Below, piece by piece: positions 26,995 through 36,900 of a DNA stretch of 64,000 nt. The stretch comes from Clostridiales bacterium (GTDB lineage: Bacteria; Bacillota; Clostridia; Christensenellales; Pumilibacteraceae): positions 62,001-126,000 of the forward strand of contig JAIEFT010000044.1 in the NCBI GenBank assembly GCA_029066805.1. The letters are read 5' to 3'. Positions within the stretch are counted from its first letter, which is position 1; each line of letters opens with the position of its first letter. A model generated the notes under the pieces. The model was not told where the DNA came from. It saw only the letters and a program-made list of their open reading frames with translations, and made no database searches. The translations under genes and the position numbers were made by a program.

Positions 26995-27735
26995 ATGACT
27001 TTAGCCGAATTATTTACGAATCCCGAATACATGCTTTATGCGATAACGATGTGCTTGTTTTTGCCTGTGTTTTTGCTCAGCATAATAGCTTCGGTTCGAG
27101 TGAACACAGTATTTGCCAAGTACAATCGTATCCAAAGCTCATCCGGCATATCTGCGCAAACGTATGTGCGAAACTTTTTGGAGAGTGAGGGCGTGAGCGG
27201 AATCAAGCTCGCGGCGGTGCGCGGCAATCTTACCGACAACTTCAATCCTACAACCAACACGATTTCGCTTTCGGACAGCGTAAGAAATTCCTCGGCAGTC
27301 GGCGCGATCGGCGTTGCTTGCCACGAGGCGGGACATGCCGTACAGCACGCAAAAAAATACTTCTTCTCTGCGGCGCGACTGAAGCTTGTTCCCGTTGTGA
27401 ATTTTGCGAGCACACTTATGTGGCCTATATTCATAATCGGCTATATCCTCGGCTTTGCCTCAAGCTACGGTGCGATCGGCGAAATACTGCTCATTATAGG
27501 ATTGACGGTTATGGGGCTTACGTTACTGTTTTCGCTCGTCACGCTCCCGACAGAATTCGACGCAAGCCGCAGAGCGTACAAGTACCTTAAAACGTGCATG
27601 CTTCCGCATGAGGCAGCGGGTGTGAGGAAGGTGCTTACCGCCGCTGCAATGACTTACGTCGCGTCGTTTATGATGACGGCATTGCAGTTTTTGCGCCTGC
27701 TCGCACTGCTCCTTATGCGCAGAAACAGGGACTGA
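26995..27735 (+). CDS. YugP-like membrane zinc metallopeptidase
   Basis: 246 residues. The zinc motif is CHEAGHAVQH with His110, Glu111 and His114, and the third ligand is probably Glu187 in TEFDASRRA, as in the YugP/Peptidase_Mprev family. Membrane helices lie at about 8-30, 139-163 and 160-185, with a hydrophobic C-terminal end, so the active site is at the membrane. AAGGAG 6-8 bases before ATG 26995 gives a clear start. Substrates of this family are not well defined. Confidence 0.9.
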   Translation: MTLAELFTNPEYMLYAITMCLFLPVFLLSIIASVRVNTVFAKYNRIQSSSGISAQTYVRNFLESEGVSGIKLAAVRGNLTDNFNPTTNTISLSDSVRNSSAVGAIGVACHEAGHAVQHAKKYFFSAARLKLVPVVNFASTLMWPIFIIGYILGFASSYGAIGEILLIIGLTVMGLTLLFSLVTLPTEFDASRRAYKYLKTCMLPHEAAGVRKVLTAAAMTYVASFMMTALQFLRLLALLLMRRNRD

Positions 27736-27754
27736 TATAATGATGACAAAAAGC

Positions 27755-27784
27755 AAAACCGCCCGATTGATTTAGGGCGGTTTT
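27755..27784. terminator. Bidirectional intrinsic terminator
   Basis: AAAACCGCCC (27755-27764), a 10-base loop, and GGGCGGTTTT (27775-27784) form a perfect 10-base-pair stem with A and T tracts on either side. It separates the convergent peptidase and minus-strand genes. Confidence 0.9.
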
Positions 27785-27794
27785 ACTTTGTTAT

Positions 27795-28334
27795 TCAGTC
27801 GCATTCGGAGATGTCGTCTATAAATTCGTTTTTAAGCGCGTAGGTGTGCAAATGCGCAGCGTTGTTTTTGTCGATCAGGAAAAACTTGTTGCCTTTTTCC
27901 CACGTGCATTCTATAAGCCGTTCGTAGTCGCGGAAAAATGCGGACAGCGTGTCTTTGGTTATGACTCCTTTGAGCTCGTCGGACAGCATAGCATATGCCG
28001 CGGCGGGCTCATTCGACTTTAGCAGGGCAAACAGCCGCGCAATATGGCTCTTGGGCGGGACGGGCTTGTGATTTGTGCCGTAGACAATAAGATACCGCGG
28101 AGACAGCGACAGTATGTAGTGGTCTTGGCTCAGCCGAATCCCAAGCGCGAGCTCGGTATTGACGTTTTCAGTACCGCACAATTTAACCGTGTACGGCAAT
28201 AGCGAGTGCTTGAGCGGCAGAACCGTCACGTACACTACGTCGTATTCGGACATGTATATGCTGTCAGCCTGTTCGCAGAACTCACCGTTTATCATGTATA
28301 TGCATTCAAATTCGCTTTGTATGTGCAATTCCAT
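27795..28334 (-). CDS. Protein of unknown function, 179 residues
   Basis: No signal peptide, membrane helix or motif that I recognise. The N-terminal half looks beta-rich (repeated hydrophobic-alternating stretches such as YDVVYVTVLPL and HYILSLSPRYLIVYG) and the C-terminal half helical. The reading frame is long and closed by a terminator, and no competing frame on the other strand is convincing. ATG 28334 lacks a clear ribosome binding site. Confidence 0.65.
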   Translation of the reverse strand: MELHIQSEFECIYMINGEFCEQADSIYMSEYDVVYVTVLPLKHSLLPYTVKLCGTENVNTELALGIRLSQDHYILSLSPRYLIVYGTNHKPVPPKSHIARLFALLKSNEPAAAYAMLSDELKGVITKDTLSAFFRDYERLIECTWEKGNKFFLIDKNNAAHLHTYALKNEFIDDISECD

Positions 28335-28432
28335 ATTCTATAATTATGATATTTGTGTCTGCAATATGTATAGAATATTCGCCTTTAGGTAATTATTTAC
28401 ATACCGAATAATATGACTTAAAGGAGTTTTTT

Positions 28433-28996
28433 ATGAACAACAATTGGACGGTGGAGCAGACCAAGGAGCTGTTTAGCATGGCGTTCCGCGCAAAAAAAGA
28501 CGGAAAGAGTTTGTCGGCGGCGTTTCGTGACATGGCGAACAAGACGGGGCGGTCGGTCAATTCCGTGCGCAACTATTATTACGGTCAAGCCAAAACGTTT
28601 GAGCTTGTGCCCGAGGTAGCGACAAAGCTCGGCATAAAGATGCATGACACGGCTCGCGAGCGGTTTGTGCCGTTTTCCGACGTCGAGACGGACGAGCTTA
28701 TCCGCAGCGTGCTAATTGCCAAGGGCAGGGGTATAAGCGTGCGCAAGGCGATCATGAGCATGTCGAACGGCGATCCCAAAACGGCGCTTCGTCTTCAAAA
28801 CAAATACCGTTCGTGCCTACGCTCTCACCGCGACAGGGTAGAGCGCATTGTAGCCGAGCTGACTGCAAAGCACATGCCTTGCCAAAACCCTTACAACGAC
28901 GGCAGCGATAACTTTGCGCGACTCACCGAATATATTGCGTCGCTCGACGAGCGCGGCGCGCACAAGTTTTTGAGCCTTATAGAAAAGCTTACCTAA
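28433..28996 (+). CDS. Putative DNA-binding protein with Myb/SANT-like segments
   Basis: 187 residues, start ATG 28433 with AAGGAG 7 bases upstream. Two similar helical segments are visible: NWTVEQTKELFSMAF (from residue 3) with TGRSVNSVRNYYY, and PFSDVETDELIRSVL (about 76-90) with KTALRLQNKYRS. The repeated W/F-[ST]-x-E-x2-[ED]-L opening and the third-helix basic segment recall Myb/SANT or RsfA-like domains of Bacillota regulators. The assignment is by pattern only. The neighbours give no clue to a target. Confidence 0.65.
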   Translation: MNNNWTVEQTKELFSMAFRAKKDGKSLSAAFRDMANKTGRSVNSVRNYYYGQAKTFELVPEVATKLGIKMHDTARERFVPFSDVETDELIRSVLIAKGRGISVRKAIMSMSNGDPKTALRLQNKYRSCLRSHRDRVERIVAELTAKHMPCQNPYNDGSDNFARLTEYIASLDERGAHKFLSLIEKLT

Positions 28997-29034
28997 TTCG
29001 GAATAATGTTGAGGCTCTTCGCCTGCGGCTCAGA

Positions 29035-29277
29035 GTGACAAAATAGAAAAGTAAAGCAAGTATTCCGATTCAACAAATCGAAGTAAAGTTATCTTGCCTG
29101 CTTCTTTTTTAAAAAGTGACAAAATAGAAAAGTAAAGCAAGTATTCCGATTCAACAAATCGAAGTAAAGTTATCTTGCCTGCTTCTTTTTTAAAAAGTGA
29201 CAAAATAGAAAAGTAAAGCAAGTATTCCGATTCAACAAATCGAAGTAAAGTTTTCTTGCCTACTTCTTTTTCAAAAG
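29035..29277. repeat. Three tandem 81-base repeats
   Basis: Units begin at 29035, 29116 and 29197, each opening GTGACAAAATAGAAAAG. The first two are identical apart from their edges; the third diverges at its 3' end (CTACTTCTTTTTCAAAAG). Because 81 is a multiple of three and no stop interrupts, a spurious 63-codon frame is open on the minus strand. A fragment of the dispersed GAGGCTCTTCG...AGTGACA repeat family abuts at 29008-29040, so the array may derive from it. It occupies most of the 361-base gap before the Nudix gene. Confidence 0.95.
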
Positions 29278-29290
29278 AAGTAGGTTTTGC

Positions 29291-29319
29291 TTGATATTTC
29301 TATTACGGTGTGGTATAAT
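29291..29319 (+). promoter_or_regulatory. Promoter of the Nudix-asparaginase operon
   Basis: TTGATA (29291-29296), 17-base spacer, TATAAT (29314-29319). AGGGGA lies before ATG 29358. Confidence 0.8.
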
Positions 29320-29357
29320 CCTTTTATAGAATTAATTGGTATAGGGGATTAGGCATC

Positions 29358-29966
29358 ATGGCGGTAAAAGACAGAAACGGAAAGACCGAGGCGGAGTTTT
29401 TGCGCGATTATGATGTCACCAAGTATTTCCGCCCTTCGGTGACGGTGGACGCGGTTTTGTACCGTGTGCTGTCCGCGGATGCTTTGCGCGTGCTTCTTAT
29501 TAAGCGCGGCGGACACCCGTATATAGGAATGTTCGCATTCCCGGGCGGGTTTGTGGAAAAGGACGAGGATTGCGAGACTGCGGTGGCTCGTGAGCTTATG
29601 GAGGAAACGGGTGTGGTAGGCGTGTCGCTTTGCCAGCTGGTAACGGCGTCTACGCCCGACCGCGATCCGCGCTGGCGCAACATAACGGTGGTGTACTGCG
29701 GCGAAGTAAAAGACGATATCGACTTTGCCGCAGGCGACGACGCCGCCGACGCCCGGTGGTTCGATATTCGGCTTGTCGGCAGCACATTAAAGTTTGCCGC
29801 AATCGACGGAACAGAAAGCTTTGACTGCACTCTCGATATAGCGCGCGACGCGTTTGGGCATGTCGATATTAACAATACAAAAATCGTGGAGCGAGGGTGT
29901 GTCGCCTTTGACCACGCTAAGATTATCTGCTATCTGATAAATGAGCTTACAAGGAGGACACGATAA
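29358..29966 (+). CDS. Nudix hydrolase
   Basis: 202 residues. The Nudix box G-x5-E-x7-RELMEETG is complete (GGFVEKDEDCETAVARELME near residue 61), so it should bind divalent metal and hydrolyse a nucleoside diphosphate linked to another group. The N-terminal lead (YFRPSVTVDAVLYRV) and layout resemble the ADP-ribose/NrtR-like branch, without the winged-helix domain of NrtR; the substrate is not certain. It is followed one base later by the asparaginase gene, in the same operon. Confidence 0.9.
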   Translation: MAVKDRNGKTEAEFLRDYDVTKYFRPSVTVDAVLYRVLSADALRVLLIKRGGHPYIGMFAFPGGFVEKDEDCETAVARELMEETGVVGVSLCQLVTASTPDRDPRWRNITVVYCGEVKDDIDFAAGDDAADARWFDIRLVGSTLKFAAIDGTESFDCTLDIARDAFGHVDINNTKIVERGCVAFDHAKIICYLINELTRRTR

Positions 29967-29967
29967 A

Positions 29968-30861
29968 ATGATAATAAATTTGGTTGCAACCGGCGGTACT
30001 ATTGGTAGCCGCTTAGTAAAAGGCGAGCTTGTTATATCCGACGCCGCAACAGAACAAATCGCGGCAGTAATAGGCGCAAACAAGATTTACGGTGATTTTA
30101 AAATACATAGCGCCGGAGTCGAGTTTGCCGACCTAAATACATTAAGATTGACTATAGAAAAAGCTGCGGACGGCGCGGACGGCGTGGTAGTGACTCACGG
30201 CACGGATACGCTTGCATTTACCGCGTCGTACTTGGCGTATGCGTTTTCCTCCACCAAAATCCCGATCGTTTTGTGCGCGGCGGACAAGCCGCTCACCGAC
30301 GTTGACAGCAACGGCTTTGACGTGCTCAACGCTGCAAAGGGCTTTATTGCGCGTGGCGAGCGCGGCGTGTATGTATTGTACAAAAACCCCGGGGAAGTGG
30401 TGCGTATTCACCACGGCGCGCGGCTTATTCCTGCGCACATGCACGAAAACTTTTATTTCTCGCTGGGCGGCAGCACGTTCACTCCCGATAGCGGACTCAT
30501 GCGCGGCATGAACTTCGAGCTGGAAACGGGCAAGGTGCTGTGCATTATTCCGTACATGGGTATGGACTATTCCGCTTACGACGTAAAGAACTACGCGGCG
30601 GTCGTTCAGGTCGCATATCACTCCGGCAGAATCAACACGGTCGCGTTTAATAAGTTTGCGGCGAACAACCCGAATGTTCCTATATTCCTGCTTTCGGCAG
30701 ATAAGAAGTATGCGGCGAACACATTCCCCAAAAACGTGGTGCAGTGCCCGTCCATAACCCAGACCGCGCTGTACATTAAACTGCTTATCGGCGTAAAAAA
30801 CAATGTGAAGGATTTGGCGGCATTCGTAAAAAAGAACGTTTGCGGCGAGATAGTGGAGTAG
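29968..30861 (+). CDS. L-asparaginase (type I-like)
   Basis: 297 residues from ATG 29968, which follows AAGGAGG (29951-29957); an in-frame ATG at 29941 lies inside the Nudix gene. Asparaginase motifs are present: ATGGTIGSR with the nucleophile Thr11, and VVTHGTDTLAFTAS with the Thr-Asp pair near 80. It converts asparagine to aspartate and ammonia. There is no signal peptide, so it is cytoplasmic. It ends before a strong bidirectional terminator. Confidence 0.92.
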   Translation: MIINLVATGGTIGSRLVKGELVISDAATEQIAAVIGANKIYGDFKIHSAGVEFADLNTLRLTIEKAADGADGVVVTHGTDTLAFTASYLAYAFSSTKIPIVLCAADKPLTDVDSNGFDVLNAAKGFIARGERGVYVLYKNPGEVVRIHHGARLIPAHMHENFYFSLGGSTFTPDSGLMRGMNFELETGKVLCIIPYMGMDYSAYDVKNYAAVVQVAYHSGRINTVAFNKFAANNPNVPIFLLSADKKYAANTFPKNVVQCPSITQTALYIKLLIGVKNNVKDLAAFVKKNVCGEIVE

Positions 30862-30865
30862 GGAT

Positions 30866-30892
30866 AATTAAGAATGCAGAATTAAGAATTAA
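30866..30892. repeat. Dispersed AATTAAGAATGCAG repeat
   Basis: One of at least five intergenic copies of an AATTAAGAATGCAGAATTAA-type sequence in this window (also near 43142, 43643, 53908 and 60163). It has no coding potential. Confidence 0.75.
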
Positions 30893-30942
30893 AATAAGGA
30901 TGAGACTCCTCAGTGGGCAGAAAATGTTTGGAGTGACAAAAG

Positions 30943-30980
30943 AACAGCCCGCACAAGTTTATAGCTTGTGCGGGCTGTTT
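30943..30980. terminator. Bidirectional intrinsic terminator
   Basis: AACAGCCCGCACAAG (30943-30957) and CTTGTGCGGGCTGTTT (30965-30980) form a 15-base-pair stem with a 7-base loop, between the convergent asparaginase and giant-repeat genes. Confidence 0.92.
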
Positions 30981-30999
30981 GAATTTTTATTTTTTGCGG

Positions 31000-33900
31000 T
31001 TACGCCGCCGCTTGCGCGGCTTCGTAGGCGGACTGCCAGGGTCTGACCCACTGTATGCCGCCGTTGCGGTTTGTGACAGATGCAATCTTGCCTTGCGCGT
31101 TGCGCGTGACTTCCGCAAGCAAGCTTGTGGTTATACCTTTTACAGCAACGCGAACCTGATTGCCGTTTTCTACGCGGTACACGTACTTGCTTCCGTCCGC
31201 GTTAGTGCCGATATAATATGTATCAGTTCCGTCGTAGCGGTAGCCGTATCCGCTTAGCGAAGTCGTATAGTAGTATGTCGCGCCGGTGTCGCCGAATTTA
31301 TATACGCTGTTGCAGTATCTTGTATTAGCGCTTGTGCTAGTCCATACAAAGACGTCGGAGCTGTCGGTACGGCGCAGAGCGGGAGCGAAGCTTCCGTTCT
31401 CTATATACAGCGCGTCACCGTCGGGAGTGAGGTAAGTCTTTCCGTCAAGCGTGTACAGTGTGTTCCTATCGTAGTGATAGCAGTCGTATACGTAGTTTGC
31501 GCTGTTTGCCGAGTACTTACCGACCTCGCGTGTAACGTTCGTCGCCGCCAGACCTTTGCTTTCTATCCTGCCGTCTGTCGTTTCGCGCACGTTGTTGAGC
31601 GTGGCGTCAAGGCTGATTTGCACAAGCTTGTTCTGTATGTCGGTGTCTACGTGTAGCTTGGAAATATAGTTGTTTTTGACGTTGACGTCATCGTCGTTGT
31701 CGTTTTTGCCCGTTATCTTGACTGTGAGGTCGGAAAGGGCAGAGCTGCCCGCAAGCTCCTTCAAGCCTATGCGCATAGTGTGTTCGCCATTGTTGTAGGC
31801 GTATTCCTTGAATATCTGGGCAATGGTGTTTTGCGGATTGGAAGTGCTGTCGCTCGAGCCCGTCATTGCCTCTAATATCTTAGACTGCAAATCTATATGC
31901 GCGATAGTAAAGTCTCGGCTGAGCGGAACAAGATAGAACAGGAACTCGCTGAGGAATGTGTTCATGTTGTTTTGTATCATCCAGAACAGCTCGTCAACCG
32001 TGTACATTACCTCTATGTAATCCAAGTTGCCCGTGGTGTCGTGCACATATTCGGTGCTGTTAATTTTCGGGTATCTTGTTTCTTTTCTGCCCCATACGTC
32101 CGCAATACACGTTACATCCGTAATAGTGCCGACAACTCGTTCGACCTTGTCGGCATGACCTGCGCGCACGCCCTGAATGTAAATCACGTCGTCGTAGAAG
32201 TAAAGCCTTGTTGTGCAGTTGGGAACGACCGTCGCGCTGAGTGCAGTGCAGTTCTTAAACATTAATTCCATTGCCGCAGCAGTCTTGTATATTGGCTTGC
32301 CGTTTTCGTCCTCGCCTGTATTGATTATTTTTACTTTTACGTTGTAATTTATGTTTATGTCGACCAGGTCAAGACCGACCACGCTGAGCTTAACGTTGAT
32401 CACGTCGCTTGTGTTAAGTCCGCCTATGTCAAACTCCAGCATATTCGCGGTGTTCATCACGTCGAACAGCAGGTGCTTGATATTAGCTAAGTTGGAGTAG
32501 GAGGTGTTGCCGCTTGTCACGAACTCGGACTCGGGTACTGTTATGTCAAACGCATTACCGTCTGCGAACAGATCCTCGCCCGCGGTGAACTGCAAGTCGA
32601 ACGTATTGAGCTTGGCGGTGTTTACGTCGAGGTTGTCTACACCGATGCTGTTAATTTTGTTGCCGTTGCTTGTTACTTCGACAATAGCGTCGCCCTTTGT
32701 GCCGGTGGCTATCTCGTTGGAAACTTTTGCGGATAGCGCGTCGCCGGTAGACGCGAATGATACGGCGTTTACGACCTTGCCGAATAGCGCGCCGTTTATC
32801 TTGTTGTCGTCGGCGTTCGGTTCTTCCTGTTCGTCGTCGGTCTCGCCGTCGTCGGTAGCGAAGTAGGCGATTATCGTTTTGACCTTGTCGATTGCGTTAG
32901 AGAGCAACGTCTTTGCGGTAGGATTGCCGTCATCATCCTTGTCGTCGCGGAACTGCGCGATAAGGTTCATTATATCGTTTTCCGCATAAACGATGCTAAG
33001 TACGTCCTTTACGTCGCCGAGCGCGAGCTTGGCTTCGTCCACCGCTTTTATGAGGTTGTTGAGGAGTTCCGTTATACTGTCAAGTCCTGCTATCGACATG
33101 GAATTGAACACCGTTTTGTCTATATCCAAGCGATACTTGCCGAGGAGCGATTCCACCGTTTGGTCGTCTACGCTGAGTATGTCGAGCACCGCCGCCACGA
33201 TTTCCATTATGGAATTGTAGTCGAGCGATATCTTTTCGCCGTAGCCGTTGGATTCACGATAGTGCAGGTACGCAAGCCCGTCGGGATATTGCTCGGTGGG
33301 CGCGACGAACAGATCAAGCTCGATAGGGAAGCCCGGCTTTTCTATGAGCTTGTTATCTTTGTCAAGCTCCTTAATGCCGAGCGAAATGTGCGCCTCTATA
33401 TAGACCTTGGACGACTTGGTAGTTATGCCGTTTTCCGTAACGGTGGCGGTGACGTACTTGAACGCCAACGCGGGTTTGCCCGCTATGCTGTTTACGTCTA
33501 TATGCTGTTTTACCACCTTTTTGCCGTCTGCTTCTTCTATGACGACCCTGCCTGTTTCGGGGTCGGTTACGTCCACGGTTTCACCGTTTTCGTTTACGGT
33601 CTGCATTGCTTTGAATATGTCGTAGTCGAACGCGAACAAATCGGCCGAGAATGCGATTGTCTTGACATTTGTAGTTACGCCGTTTTCCGTCGTTTCGGTC
33701 TCGGGCATTTTTGCCGTCAGCGTGTTTACCGCATTTACTACAGTTGTGACAAAGTCGATGACAGATACATAATCGTCCGCTTTGGGTACGACAAAGTTCA
33801 GTTCGGCATTGGAGAATGATAGCGAAACGGTGCAATCGACTTTTAGCAAGTTCATTATTGCGGTGCTTAGTACAAAGTCTACATATGCGCCGTCGGCTGA

Positions 33901-36900
33901 AAGAGTAGGCGATACGTTGATCGTGACTTCGGGCGATTCCATAACGGTCAGGCTTGCCGTGAGCTTGTCGTTAAAGACGCCCAATCGAATCATATCCAGA
34001 ACTTGCTTGACCATGCTCTTGCCGTATGCGGCGTTGTAGTCGAACAGTATGCTTAATGCTTCGGTTATGTCGGAAGCGCCGATCAGCGCTTTTACGTCTT
34101 TTACAAGTGCGGATATAGTAGACAGCTCTTTTATGTTTCCGAGGTTTTTCAGACTGGGCGGCAGGTAGTCCTGTATCGCTTCCAGTAGTCTGCCTATGTC
34201 GTTTTCCACGTCGAATTTGAGCCTGATTTCGCCGAGCTCGACGTACAAAACATTGTCCGAATAGACCACCGTCAGGTCGATCGCGTCTGCAGTGCCTGCA
34301 AACAGAGTCAGTACTGCGCGAACCATTATCGGGTCGAGCGATAAATCTACTTTGCCCGTAACGTTCATTATTTTGCCCATGACTTCAAGCGTCATGCCTG
34401 ACAAATCGAACGTGATTGTATTGGACTTTGTCGCTTTGTTTATAAGCTCTGTAATAGGACTGATGTACGGGATGATGTCGTCCGCCGTGATATAATCGCC
34501 CGTTACGGTTGCTTTGCCGCATTCGGCGGGAGTGAGCTTCGCGTCGAGCGCGAACTCTGTGCCCATAACGTCGGCTTGTGTGGTTTCTATGCTTGTTACA
34601 ACGCCACTATCGGTAATAGCCTTAAGCCCGATTGTGATTTGCTTGCCGTTTATATCGCATGCAGCATCGATCATGATCGAGCTGTCAATCATAATAACGT
34701 CGGCGGAAACTATCGCTCCGTTAGTTTCGACCTGAAGACTCATGCCGTTATCGATAGGGGACAGCGTTATCATCTCGAGTAAGACGCCGATGTCTATTCC
34801 TTCGGATAGAGCTTCTTTAAGCTCGTCGAGTTTTTGACTTATCTTATCGGATAACCCGAGCTCGGGCAGAGCTTGGTCAATCTGCGATATTAACGCCTTT
34901 ATGCCGTCCTTGGTGAGCGGCTGGGCAAGACGTACCGAGCCTCCGTTAATGTCGAGATACAGCGTTTTTTCAATAACGGCAACAGCTATAGACGCGTCTG
35001 ATATAATGATGTTTGCTTTGAATGCCACAGTGTCTAACGTATACTCGCCGAAGTCGACGTATAAATTGCCTCGGATCGCCTGACCGAATACGGTTACGTT
35101 TACGTCAAGCTCGAGCGCACGTTCTTTAACGAGCGGCAGTACGCTTTTTGCGACGGTAATAATATTGCTTGCCGCCACATACTCTTCCGCTTTGATCTGC
35201 GGTATGGTGACTGTCTTTGCCGCTATGCCGTCAAGCCCAATGTCGAATGCCATTACATATCGGTCGCCGAACGGTCCGCCTATATCGTTGAACGTCATGG
35301 AGATATTGCCGCCTATGCGCGACAGGTCGGTCGCTACGCCCAACGTTGCGCCAAACACGCCTCGGCGGACTTCGAGCGTTATTTCGCCGTCGGCTATCGA
35401 CAGGCGACATATCATGTCGAGCACGGTATCGATCGCCTTGGCTATTTCGATCTCTCCGTTCTCAGCGCCGAGCTCTTCGTCCGACGGCATGACGCCCATC
35501 ATGAGCTCGTTCATCTTGTGAATGTACGGCTGAATGGTGTAGGGTAGGTTGGGGATAACGGCGTCGATCAAGCAATCGATATCGGCGAGCTGTCCGCTGA
35601 CCTTGATACCGCCGACCTCTATGTATGCCGTGTCGCCGAGTAGCGTAACCTTAAGCCCGAGCGCGTCTTCCGTGACGAGGACTTTAAGCGCGCCGTCCTC
35701 TATCGTTGCAGATATATTCGCTTTGAGCGTAACGTCGCCGATTGCGACGGTGGCGACCGCGCTTATGCCGCGCGCCGTAACTATCTGCGTTGCGGTTTCA
35801 ATCGCCGGAATAAGTTCCGTAACGTCGGAGTAGTCCGCATATTCGGGTTCGACGATTTGCTCGTCGGTCGCCGTGACGGTAGCGTCTACGCTTCCTAACC
35901 CGTCAATATCGAGCTTAACGTTTATTTCCGCGCCGAGCTCACTACTCGAAGTGACGGCGATAGCAAGCTTTGCCGCGTATTCGCCGTACTCGACTTTAAT
36001 CGCGATTACGCCGTCCTTTATGGTGAACGACTTGATGCAGTCGAGAGCGGTAAGCGTAAGCTGCAAAATGTTTTCGGGGTCGAGACTGACGATTGGTCCG
36101 TTCGTTATTTCGCCGATATCGGGCAGTGCAATGCCGAACGCGCCGAAAAGATTTGTAATCGGTTGCAGCCATTTGTTCGCGTCTGCCGTTGCAAATTTTA
36201 CGCGTATCGCTTGAAGTTCTGCGTACACAACGTCGTCTATGAACGAAATGTTTACCGTTTGTCCAAACGCATTTGCCGTGGCGTTTGCCTTGATACCGTT
36301 TGCGATGTCGATAGTAGCGCTGCCGTCCACGTTGTAGCCCGCCGCCGTCGCATTAAAAGTCACGCCGAACGCAGTGCTCTCTACAAGCTCGAACACAGTC
36401 GGTACAAGCGCGGTGATTTGCGCTATCGAGCTGTACGCGCCGTTTGGCTTGTCTATTGCAACTGCTTTGAATTCTGGGTGCATTACGACCGTTACGCCGT
36501 TTGCATTTACGGTGATTTCGGAAAGATCCGCATTTACGCCCGCCGATACGCCGAATCCGTCGAATTCTACGTCCGCGCGGATAACACCGTTTTCAGCAGT
36601 GAGCGACTTGACCGAGCCGAGCGCCGTACCGATTAAGCCCTCTATGTCGAGGTCTTGCGGTATGGCGATAAGCGCGCCGAGCTCGGGAAGGGCAGTGTAA
36701 TGCTTGCGCACTTCCGCGTATAAGTCTTTGGCTTCCGCTAAGCTTCCGCACAGCTTGATTTGCCCAATCGATATGTAAGCAGTGTCGCCTATGAGAATTA
36801 TATCAAGCCCGAACTCGGGTACTGCAATCTGCGCTTTTATCCCGTCGGCGAAGTCAACCGCTATGTTCGCGGCGTAGGTTTTGCCGCCGTATGCGACCGC

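Noticed and set aside
29030..29221. 63-codon minus-strand frame with a perfect internal repeat
   Set aside because: It is produced by the 81-base tandem repeats, whose length is a multiple of three; it has no ribosome binding site and no independent support.
29035..29277. Possible CRISPR array
   Set aside because: The repeats are contiguous 81-base units with no unique spacers, and no cas genes are in the window.
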